Shown here: one piece after another, positions 10,146-16,925 of the stretch
How positions within the stretch are numbered: position 1 is the first letter of the stretch
How the letters are laid out: every line of letters begins with the position of its first letter
Source: Companilactobacillus suantsaicola
GTDB taxonomy: Bacteria; Bacillota; Bacilli; Lactobacillales; Lactobacillaceae
DNA: 59,808 nucleotides
Direction: 5' to 3'
Assembly: GCF_004745525.1 (NCBI RefSeq)
Contig: NZ_RKLY01000017.1
Span: forward strand, 1 to 59,808
Notes under the pieces: model-generated
Database searches by the model: none
The model's input: the letters and a program-made list of their open reading frames with translations, nothing else
Told to the model about the DNA's origin: nothing
Translations under genes and position numbers: made by a program

Positions 10146-10239
10146 TTAAATCACTCCATTGTAAAGTTAGACTATATCATTTAAGAAAAAATTGTTACCA
10201 TGTTATAAGTATACAAAATTTATTTAGGTTGGTGATCTT

Positions 10240-11016
10240 TTGCAAACAAATTATAAAGGAACTGTCTTCTTCGACCTTGACGGAACCTTACTTAACGCTA
10301 AATCAGAAATCGATCCTGATGTAGCAGAAGCTACTCGTCAATTAAAAGAGAATGGTTACTTACCAGTCATCAATACTGGTCGTTCTCCAATTGAAATCGA
10401 TCCAGTTCTTAATTCAACTGACATTGACACTTACATCACACTGGACGGCGCCTACGTTCAATCTGCTGGAAAAGTTGTTTACGAGAACAATATTAAACCA
10501 GAATTGATCGAAAAGCTCTTAAAACAAGCTGATGAGTTCGGCGATACAGTTAGTGTTCACACCGCCAGCGAATCCTACTTGAATGCAGCTAATCCATTCG
10601 TAGAGGATTTCTACAAAAGTGTTCACCTCGACTTGCCAGAAATCGACCCTGATTTTTATAAGGGCCACAACGTACCAATGATCGTCATTGTCACAGCCGG
10701 CGACGGTTCAAACTATCAAGCAAAATTTGACGACTTGACCTTCTACAAAACTGGTCCAAGTTCAGTCGATACTGTCAATAAAGGTGTTTCTAAAATGAGC
10801 GGTATCAAACATCTCCTAAAAGAACTCGACTTAGAAGACAAGCCAGTCTATGCTTTCGGCGATGGTAATAATGATTTACCAATGCTAGAATTTGCCGACT
10901 ATAGCGTTGCCATGGGTAATGGTTTGGATTCTGTCAAAGCCATTGCTTCTTATGTTACCACTGAAAACGTTAACGGTGGTATAGTTAACGGCTTGAAACA
11001 CTATAAATTAATTTAG
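10240..11016 (+). CDS. HAD-superfamily phosphatase, Cof type
   Basis: This 258-residue cytoplasmic hydrolase probably acts on phosphorylated sugars or similar small molecules. Motif I is FFDLDGTLL, with nucleophile Asp12 and acid/base Asp14. Motif IV is GDGNNDLPML. The cap is of the Cof (C2) type. Translation apparently starts at TTG (10240), preceded by AGGTTGGTG, because motif I lies only ten residues further on and no closer ATG fits. The TAG stop codon is also the first three bases of the long hairpin element that follows. Confidence 0.88.
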   Translation: MQTNYKGTVFFDLDGTLLNAKSEIDPDVAEATRQLKENGYLPVINTGRSPIEIDPVLNSTDIDTYITLDGAYVQSAGKVVYENNIKPELIEKLLKQADEFGDTVSVHTASESYLNAANPFVEDFYKSVHLDLPEIDPDFYKGHNVPMIVIVTAGDGSNYQAKFDDLTFYKTGPSSVDTVNKGVSKMSGIKHLLKELDLEDKPVYAFGDGNNDLPMLEFADYSVAMGNGLDSVKAIASYVTTENVNGGIVNGLKHYKLI

Positions 11017-11141
11017 AGAGTGAAACAAGAGCGGTCAGCTCCCGGAGGATAACGTAATTTCAGGAATTGCTCGTCGCACTTTGCGAGTGATTCCTGAAAT
11101 TTTGTTATCTCGGAGGGAGTTGCTCTTGTGTAACTCGTTTC
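11014..11141 (+). repeat. Stop-codon-anchored hairpin element, type 1 (copy A)
   Basis: This 128-base imperfect palindrome starts at the TAG stop of the HAD gene (TAGAGAGTGAAACAAGAGCG) and ends in CTCGTTTC. The arms pair over about 55 bases around a short loop near 11079. It is nearly identical, with three visible differences, to the reverse complement of the element at 35311-35438. Confidence 0.9.
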
Positions 11142-11258
11142 AACAAAACCTACTCAGTCTTTGAGTATTTATGCAAATAGAGCCTGGTAATCACACTTTG
11201 ATTATCAGGCTCTATTTGTTTTAAACGGAAAAGACTATGTTCTGTTTCGAGCTTTAAC
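11142..11258 (+). repeat. Hairpin element, type 2 (copy B)
   Basis: The core stem GAGCCTGGTAATC... and its complement (about 11180-11212) is followed by CTATTTGTTTT. The layout aligns with the element at 35105-35227, including flanking blocks such as TCAGTCTTTGAG against TCAACTCTCGAG. The left outer arm is eroded compared with that copy. It abuts copies A and C on both sides. Confidence 0.7.
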
Positions 11259-11383
11259 CGAAACGAGTTGCACAAGCCAGACTCAGCCATATAGCTACAT
11301 TTCCCAAATTATACGCAAAACCGGCGTACAATTCGTGAAATTAGGCTATCTGCCTGAGTCTAACCGGCTTGTTCCACTCTCTA
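11259..11383 (-). repeat. Stop-codon-anchored hairpin element, type 3 (copy C)
   Basis: Read on the minus strand, this element starts at the TAG stop of the reductase gene (TAGAGAGTGGAACAAGCCGG) and ends with GCAACTCGTTTCG. The interior palindrome includes AGATAGCCTAATTTCACG and its partner. It matches the element at 47393-47531 with paired substitutions in the stem. Confidence 0.85.
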
Positions 11384-12376
11384 TCCTATAACAACAACTT
11401 TTCCCATCATATGACCAGCTTCAACTAGTTGCGTGGCTTTTTTGATATTCTCCAAATTAAAGCCATGAAAAACTTTCGTGACAGTTGAGTCAATCATTCC
11501 ACTATCCAAGCCATTGGCCAATTTTTCCAGGTAGGCTCCTTGAGTAGACATCGAATCCAATTTGAATTTAGCTTTAGTAAACATCCATTCCCAAGCAAAA
11601 TCAATCGACTTTTGTTTCAAATCCATAATTTGCGAATCACGTAAGTTAGTAATTGTCGCAAAAGTTCCAAACGGCTTGATCAAAGTGACAATCTCCTGCC
11701 AATGGGGATCGTTATCACTCAATCCCAAAATGTAATCGACGGTGTTAATTCCCAAGTCATGAATTTGTTGAACTAAATCATGATGGTGATTAACCACAAG
11801 ATCAGCTCCTAAGTCTTTGACCCATTTTGCCTTCTCATCAGTCGAAGCTGTTGCAATCACTCTTAAACCGGCTAGATGAGCCAATTGAATTGCAATCGAA
11901 CCGACACCACCAGCACCATTAATAATTAAGATGGTCTTTTTTCGATTATCAGCAGCTGGGTTCAAATGTAACTTCTCAAATAAAAGTTCACTAGCTGTCA
12001 AAGTAACCAACGGCATAGCAACACTTTTTTCAATCGAAGTCTTTTTAGGAGCATGAGCTACGATTCGTTCATCAATCAATTCTTCCTCTTGATAAGAACC
12101 ATCACGGGTATAATCGCCAGCAAAGAAGACCTTGTCACCAACATTAAAGTTTTCAACACCCTCACCGACTTCTTCAACGAGTCCGTAACCGTCGTAACCT
12201 AAAATTTTTGGATCAGATAATTCCTCACTAATTTTCTTTCGGGTTGCAATATCCACTGGATTAATTGAAATACCTTCGATCTTAACGAGTAAGTCTCGAC
12301 CAGTTGGATGCTCTCTTTTCTTATCGAATTCAACAAAACTGTCAAATTGATTATCAGTAACACCAAATGCTTTCAT
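11381..12376 (-). CDS. Zinc-type alcohol dehydrogenase-like (MDR) oxidoreductase
   Basis: This 331-residue MDR-family protein is probably an NADPH quinone or enone reductase. It has an N-terminal GroES-like domain with NPVDIATRK and GYDGYGLVEEVG. The Rossmann domain carries INGAGGVGSIAIQLAHLAGL. The zinc-binding cysteines of true alcohol dehydrogenases are not visible. The start is the ATG at 12376 with AAGGGG upstream. The frame stays open for another 114 bases, but that extension runs into an unrelated hairpin repeat. The TAG stop coincides with the first bases of hairpin element C. Confidence 0.85.
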   Translation of the reverse strand: MKAFGVTDNQFDSFVEFDKKREHPTGRDLLVKIEGISINPVDIATRKKISEELSDPKILGYDGYGLVEEVGEGVENFNVGDKVFFAGDYTRDGSYQEEELIDERIVAHAPKKTSIEKSVAMPLVTLTASELLFEKLHLNPAADNRKKTILIINGAGGVGSIAIQLAHLAGLRVIATASTDEKAKWVKDLGADLVVNHHHDLVQQIHDLGINTVDYILGLSDNDPHWQEIVTLIKPFGTFATITNLRDSQIMDLKQKSIDFAWEWMFTKAKFKLDSMSTQGAYLEKLANGLDSGMIDSTVTKVFHGFNLENIKKATQLVEAGHMMGKVVVIG

Positions 12377-12442
12377 CTTTTCAACCCCTTTTATAATTAT
12401 TTCTATTTTACAATAAAACTGGTTATCTTTGAAATTATGGGG

Positions 12443-12660
12443 GTTGCATAGTTCTCTTTGGATGTAGAAGTATGATGCCGTCTTCCGCAACAGTTCTGGG
12501 AAACGCTGGAACGCTGTGGACGCAACTTGAAGCCAATTCCAAAAACGGGAATTGTCTTCAAGATTGGTCTTTCACTAAACGCTAAAGCGTTAAGAGAAAT
12601 TTCACGGCTGAGCATTTCCCAGAACTGTTACTCCAGACTAAAATCCAAATCTATGCAATA
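12443..12660. repeat. Large 218-base palindrome (second repeat family, long copy)
   Basis: Outer arms TTGCATAG/CTATGCAA and TTTGGAT/ATCCAAA enclose a pair about 14 to 28 bases long: GTCTTCCGCAACAGTTCTGG with its near complement ending CTGTTACTCCAGAC. Inside that, CGCAACTTGAAGCCAATTCC pairs with GGGAATTGTCTTCAAG. The whole segment could fold into one long stem. It lies in the 693-base gap between the reductase and the 3D-domain gene. Confidence 0.75.
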
Positions 12661-12955
12661 TTTTGGTGAATTCTTAAATGATATACATTTCTATTCGTGT
12701 TATGCGTAAATTTTATTTATCAACTGTATATACTATTAATTTATGAATTTTAATTAGTAAAATTTTATAAAAAATAATAGAAGATATTACTATAATCGTG
12801 GTGGTTTTCTGCCATTAATATTGTCTTTTTTATTTTCCCTCATTTTTCTATTCCAAAAAGGCTGTAAAAAGCTTTAAAAATACCAAACTCCATTTATGAA
12901 TAGAAATAGTATTCCTAAATGAACGGAAAGCAAATAAATAATAGATTCGTTATTC

Positions 12956-13006
12956 AGTCCGGAGTAACAAACTCGATTTTGTTGCGGAGGACGGCATACT
13001 TCCACT
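12956..13006. repeat. Short copy of the second palindrome family
   Basis: The reverse complement reads GTGGAAGTATGCCGTCCTCC, then GCAACA, and after a short loop TGTTACTCCGGAC. The same blocks form the outer part of the 12443-12660 palindrome, but the roughly 145-base interior is missing. The 295 bases between the two copies are A/T-rich, and I see no gene there. Confidence 0.7.
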
Positions 13007-13009
13007 AAC

Positions 13010-13045
13010 AAACAAAAAACAACATCTATTCAAAAAATAGATGCT
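13010..13045 (-). terminator. Terminator of the 3D-domain gene
   Basis: On the minus strand a GCATCTATT/AATAGATGT stem with a short T-rich loop is followed by a T-rich tail. It lies 25 bases past the stop codon. Confidence 0.7.
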
Positions 13046-13069
13046 GCCTTTATAATACCTATTCAAATG

Positions 13070-13771
13070 TTAGCCGATAATTTCTACTGTTGCACTGGTA
13101 ATTCCGTATGAAGGAATCATGCTATTTGGCATGGCAACGTCGATTTGATATGGATTACTGTATGCAAACGTTCCTGTATCGTTAACTGTTCGATACCAAA
13201 CATCCCCTTGTGCAGTTGTAATCTTTAATCTTGAACCTCTTGGAATAACTCCTAGGTTTGTGGCTACTCCTGAGTAACCCATGTTTGATCCTAAAACGGC
13301 GGGATCATAAAAACTGATTTTGAATGTTCCAACGTTTCTAGTTGTTGGTTGTTGAACTGTTTGTTGTACTTGTTGCGTCTGCTGAGTTTGAGTCGTTTGT
13401 TGAGTTTGATTTTGGTATTCAACAGGTGGCTCGCTAGCTCCTTGCGTGATGGCAACTTGTGAAGTCTCTGATGATTCGTTTTCTTCAACTTCTTCAGTTT
13501 CGATTTCTCCCATGTTAGGATCTTTTTCACTGTATTCAATTCCAGGCATAAATTCTTTATTGTCTGGTAATGTAATTTTCTTATTTAGTTTATCGGCATT
13601 TTCACTGACTTGTTCTTTTGTTTCCAAATTAGTCAATGTTTTTCTAAAATCCGTTGCATTACTTGTTTGGTCTGTTGTTGAATCTGCGGCATAAGCGACT
13701 GTATATCCCATACCCCCTGTGACGATCAAACTAATGATAAGTAGTGCTTCTAATTTAATTTGCTTAAACAA
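13070..13771 (-). CDS. Secreted 3D-domain (double-psi beta-barrel) cell-wall protein
   Basis: This 233-residue exported protein has an N-terminal hydrophobic signal segment ending near AYAADS. A low-complexity middle rich in Thr, Gln and Glu (about 25-145) follows. The C-terminal 3D/RlpA-like domain of roughly 85 residues carries FYDPAVLGSNMGYSG, YRTVNDTG and IDVAMP. That domain is almost identical to the C-terminus of the LysM protein at 56803-57504, so the two are paralogues. 3D domains act on or bind peptidoglycan. The start appears to be TTG at 13771 after GGGGAGAG. Confidence 0.8.
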   Translation of the reverse strand: MFKQIKLEALLIISLIVTGGMGYTVAYAADSTTDQTSNATDFRKTLTNLETKEQVSENADKLNKKITLPDNKEFMPGIEYSEKDPNMGEIETEEVEENESSETSQVAITQGASEPPVEYQNQTQQTTQTQQTQQVQQTVQQPTTRNVGTFKISFYDPAVLGSNMGYSGVATNLGVIPRGSRLKITTAQGDVWYRTVNDTGTFAYSNPYQIDVAMPNSMIPSYGITSATVEIIG

Positions 13772-13873
13772 CTAATCTCTCCCCGGCTTTTCGTTTACCA
13801 GAAGACACTATACAAGATGAATATTTCATTTATATTACACGAACAATAAAAAAATCGGCTCGTTAGTATTTTT

Positions 13874-13890
13874 TGTAATGTTCTTGTAAT
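13874..13890. promoter_or_regulatory. Candidate WalR (YycF) box
   Basis: TGTAAT, five bases, TGTAAT matches the WalR consensus (TGTWAH-N5-TGTWAH) exactly. It lies about 100 bases upstream of the 3D-domain gene and about 200 bases before the FMN reductase gene. WalR controls wall-remodelling genes, which suits the former. The 317-base gap around it otherwise shows only A/T-rich promoter-like sequence and a small TATTAATAAATA palindrome. Confidence 0.45.
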
Positions 13891-14088
13891 CAGGGTTATT
13901 TATTAATAAATAATATTCTGTATTTTGAAGTTTTTATGTTTTTGAGTCACATTGTGAATTGTTTGTCAATATTTCTGTAACCGATTTCGAATACAAAATA
14001 ATTTATTTTTGTTTGCGAGAACAAATATTTGTTGAAAAAAACTATTTATGGTAATTTAAAAACATCAAAGGATTTGGAGGAATTTTAC

Positions 14089-14637
14089 ATGTCAAAGAAA
14101 ATTGCTATTATTGTTGGTAGTTTACGTAAGGGATCATTCTCAAAGCAAATTGCTAAAAACGTTGCTAAATTATTCCCTAGTGATTACGAACCAGAATTTG
14201 TTGAAATTGGTAATTTACCATTGTACAACGAGGATATCGACACTCCAGAAAATGTCCCTGCTGCTTATACAGAATTCAGAAATCAAATTAAAGAAGCTAG
14301 CGGTGTAGTATTTGTTACACCTGAATACAACCGTTCAATTCCTGGTGGTTTGAAGAATGCGATTGATGTTGGTTCACGTCCTTATGGCGAAAGTGCTTGG
14401 GATAAAAAACCTGCTGCTGTAATCAGTGTTTCACCTGGTGCTATCAGTGGTTTCGGCGCTAACCATGCATTACGTCAATCATTGGTATTCTTGAACATGC
14501 CTACATTGCAACAACCAGAAGCCTACATCGGTAATGTTACAAACATTCTTGATGATCAAGGAAATGTTGCTGAAGGTACAGTTGGTTTCCTACAAAGTAT
14601 CGTTGATGCTTACGTTGAATTGTTGAACAGATATTAA
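14089..14637 (+). CDS. NADPH-dependent FMN reductase family protein
   Basis: This 182-residue flavodoxin-fold oxidoreductase has the N-terminal phosphate-binding loop GSLRKGSFSKQIA (FMN binding), then VFVTPEYNRSIPGGLKNAID and a GANHALRQSL segment. Proteins of this family reduce FMN, quinones, azo compounds or chromate with NAD(P)H, and the true substrate is unknown. I use the ATG at 14089, which has a clear GGAGG upstream. The frame is open for 60 more bases, but that extension lacks a good ribosome binding site. It is monocistronic. Confidence 0.88.
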   Translation: MSKKIAIIVGSLRKGSFSKQIAKNVAKLFPSDYEPEFVEIGNLPLYNEDIDTPENVPAAYTEFRNQIKEASGVVFVTPEYNRSIPGGLKNAIDVGSRPYGESAWDKKPAAVISVSPGAISGFGANHALRQSLVFLNMPTLQQPEAYIGNVTNILDDQGNVAEGTVGFLQSIVDAYVELLNRY

Positions 14638-14653
14638 TTAATTTATTGCATTA

Positions 14654-14687
14654 AAAAAGTCGTTACACATTGGTGTAGCGGCTTTTT
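14654..14687. terminator. Bidirectional terminator between FMN reductase and GntR genes
   Basis: The AAAAAGTCGTTACAC/GTGTAGCGGCTTTTT stem-loop sits between two convergent genes, with A and T runs on either side. Confidence 0.8.
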
Positions 14688-14690
14688 GTT

Positions 14691-15407
14691 TTACCAATTA
14701 CTAGAACGATGTACATCCAGTACAAACTTACTTTTATCACTCAAGAAGCTAGAATGAGAATATTCAAATGCTACTCCATTTTGATCAAAGGCAACTTGTT
14801 CAATTGTCAATATTGGCGATTTTTCTTCAACTTCCAGTGCATTTGCAATTTCTTTATTCGCACCATCGGCATAAATAATTCTTCTCGCATCAGTCATCAT
14901 TATCTTGTGCTGACCGAGAAAATCATAAATTGATCCTTCAATTACTTTTTCATCTAAAGGAACAATGCTTGTCGGCATAATCGTATGCTCAAAACTATAT
15001 CTTTTCCCATTTACTAATCGCACTCGCCTAATTTCATAAACTGGTTCATTTGACTTGATCGATAAATTTTTACGTTCCTCTTCAGTCGGTAACCTTGCTC
15101 CAAAACTGATGACTTTACTGGTAATCTTTTGATCACGGTGCGAATAAGTCACCCCAATCGGCATATCTAATGGCAGTAACTCATCATTCTTTGACAAAGG
15201 TTGGTTACGGACATAAGTACCCGAACCTTGTTTACTGACAATCAGACCTTCATCCAGCAACAAATTTAAAGCTTTTTTTAACGTCAATCGACTGACATCA
15301 TACTTATTAGATAATGATTCTTGCGTAGGTAATGGCTTCCCCGCTCTATAGTGATTGGTTAAAATATTCTTTTTAATATCAGAATATATTTCTCTATATC
15401 TATACAT
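14691..15407 (-). CDS. GntR-family (HutC/UTRA) transcriptional regulator
   Basis: This 238-residue sugar-responsive regulator has an N-terminal winged helix (about 1-70) with SRLTLKKALNLLLDEGLIVSK followed by GSGTYV. A UTRA ligand-binding domain spans about 90-235 (YEIRRVRLVNGKRYSFEHT). The start is the ATG at 15407 with AGAGGT upstream. It is divergent from the PTS/GH38 genes and probably represses them, with a sugar phosphate as inducer. E. coli MngR, which controls a mannosylglycerate system, has the same architecture, but that parallel is only inferred. Confidence 0.88.
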   Translation of the reverse strand: MYRYREIYSDIKKNILTNHYRAGKPLPTQESLSNKYDVSRLTLKKALNLLLDEGLIVSKQGSGTYVRNQPLSKNDELLPLDMPIGVTYSHRDQKITSKVISFGARLPTEEERKNLSIKSNEPVYEIRRVRLVNGKRYSFEHTIMPTSIVPLDEKVIEGSIYDFLGQHKIMMTDARRIIYADGANKEIANALEVEEKSPILTIEQVAFDQNGVAFEYSHSSFLSDKSKFVLDVHRSSNW

Positions 15408-15427
15408 AAAAGTACCTCTCATACATC

Positions 15428-15475
15428 AATTGTATATACTAATTTTAGCACATTTTATAATTTGACTATACAAAT
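15428..15475. promoter_or_regulatory. Candidate GntR operators in the divergent region
   Basis: AATTGTATATACTAATT (15428-15444) is a near-perfect palindrome of the TTGTATATACAA type bound by TreR-like UTRA regulators. A half-matching TTTGACTATACAAAT follows at 15461-15475. Both lie between the regulator gene and the promoter of the PTS operon. Confidence 0.45.
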
Positions 15476-15488
15476 TATTAAAATCCTC

Positions 15489-15516
15489 TTTACAAATTGT
15501 TAATACCGTTTATAAT
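15489..15516 (+). promoter_or_regulatory. Promoter of the PTS/GH38 operon
   Basis: TTTACA (-35) and TATAAT (-10) are separated by 16 bases. The first gene starts 52 bases past the -10 box. Confidence 0.65.
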
Positions 15517-15527
15517 TATGAATTGAA

Positions 15528-15541
15528 AGTTAGCGCTTACT
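15528..15541 (+). promoter_or_regulatory. cre-like catabolite repression site
   Basis: AGTTAGCGCTTACT matches the CcpA cre consensus WGWAANCGNTNWCW with one mismatch. It lies just downstream of the predicted transcription start, a typical roadblock position for CcpA repression of a sugar operon. Confidence 0.6.
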
Positions 15542-15567
15542 TTTATCAAATAAACGGAGGAACAAAA

Positions 15568-16911
15568 ATGAAATTTGATCTTGATAAGATTCAAGGGCCG
15601 TTGTTAAAAATGTCCTCATGGGTCGAAAAAAATACCATTCTACAAGCCGTAAAGAACGCTTTCATTAGAACTATTCCATTTACAGTTGTGGGTTCTTTTT
15701 CAAACTTAATCAAAATGCAGTTGGACGCTTTGATTAAATCACAAAAAATTGATAACCCCTGGCTGACAAATACAAGTAACCTATTTGGATACTTGGGAAC
15801 TGCCACTTTGGGTATCGTTGCATTGATAGTTGTCTTATCTTCAGCTTATTCATATGCAAACGAATTGAAACGTAAGCCCGAAAATGCAAATTTAAATCCT
15901 ATTCTAGCGACATTATTATCACTTGCAGCATACTTCATCATGGTACCTAATAATATTAACTTTGCTGACCCTAAAGCAAAAGTGATTGAAGGATTTGCTA
16001 GTTCCTTCTTCAGTTATGAAGGAATGTTCACCGCATTAATTGTTGGAATGCTTGCGGTTTATCTATATAACAAATTCTCACATAGTAAGTTTACTATCAA
16101 AATGCCTGGAAATGTACCACAGAATGTTTTTGATTCATTCTTTTCATTGATTCCAATTTCTGAAGTACTTTTAATCTTCGGTGTAGTCAGAATCATTATT
16201 CAAACACTTGGTTTCACATCTCTAATCGAATTAATCTCTGTTGTAATTATTAAACCTATGTTAAGTGTAGGTACTGGTTTACCAGCAATTATCGTCGTAA
16301 TTCTACTTGAACAAATTCTTTGGTTCTTAGGACTTCACGGTTTCAATATTGTTTGGGGTGTTGTTTCAGCTTTCTGGCTACCTCTATTTTTACAAGACGT
16401 TGCTAAATTTGCTAAAACACAAAGTTTTGCTGGAATTTCCATCGCTCCAAATACTATGACTAATGTTTACGCCATGATCGGTGGTTCTGGTGCAACTTTT
16501 GGTTTAATTATCGCCATGTTAATTTTTACTAAAAAAGGTGAAAAGGAACATGAAGTTGCCAAATTAGGTTTGATTCCTGGATTATTTGGAATTAATGAAC
16601 CTATCATCTTCGGTCTACCAATTGTTTTAAATCCAATTATGCTGATCCCTTGGATTTTAGTTCCTGTTACTAATGCTGTTATTGCTTACGTTGTAACAAA
16701 AGTCGGCTGGGTTGTTCCATTGGTCGTTTTAAACTCTGGTAATGAACCAATCTTTATCAGTACCTGGATTCTAGGTGCGTTCCACCTGAGTCCTGTAGTC
16801 TTAACCTTAGTTCTTGTAATTCTTGATATCTTTATTTACTCACCATTCGTTATTATTAATCAACGTAACGAACGTGAACTAGCACTTAAAAATGCACAAC
16901 CAGCAGCATAA
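15568..16911 (+). CDS. PTS sugar transporter subunit IIC, lactose/cellobiose family
   Basis: This 447-residue membrane permease of a phosphotransferase system has about ten hydrophobic segments. It carries the family motif INEPIIFGLPIVLNPI and the GLHGFNIVW region typical of CelB-type IIC proteins. No IIA or IIB domain is fused or adjacent, so these must be supplied from elsewhere. The ATG at 15568 follows CGGAGGA. It is the first gene of an operon with the GH38 mannosidase 15 bases downstream, suggesting import of a mannoside or mannose-containing disaccharide. Confidence 0.88.
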   Translation: MKFDLDKIQGPLLKMSSWVEKNTILQAVKNAFIRTIPFTVVGSFSNLIKMQLDALIKSQKIDNPWLTNTSNLFGYLGTATLGIVALIVVLSSAYSYANELKRKPENANLNPILATLLSLAAYFIMVPNNINFADPKAKVIEGFASSFFSYEGMFTALIVGMLAVYLYNKFSHSKFTIKMPGNVPQNVFDSFFSLIPISEVLLIFGVVRIIIQTLGFTSLIELISVVIIKPMLSVGTGLPAIIVVILLEQILWFLGLHGFNIVWGVVSAFWLPLFLQDVAKFAKTQSFAGISIAPNTMTNVYAMIGGSGATFGLIIAMLIFTKKGEKEHEVAKLGLIPGLFGINEPIIFGLPIVLNPIMLIPWILVPVTNAVIAYVVTKVGWVVPLVVLNSGNEPIFISTWILGAFHLSPVVLTLVLVILDIFIYSPFVIINQRNERELALKNAQPAA

Positions 16912-16925
16912 GGAGTTAATTTAAA

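Noticed and set aside
10064-10324. An 86-codon plus-strand frame crossing the start of the response regulator and the HAD gene
   Set aside because: It overlaps two strongly supported genes in other frames and has no ribosome binding site.
11014-11383. Repeat block considered as a CRISPR array
   Set aside because: The units are long, mutually different palindromes without regular spacers, and no cas genes are in the window.
12403-12709. Open frames of about 60-70 codons on both strands inside the large palindrome
   Set aside because: They arise from the repeat sequence itself, and the two strands give similar frames because of the palindrome. No start signals are present.
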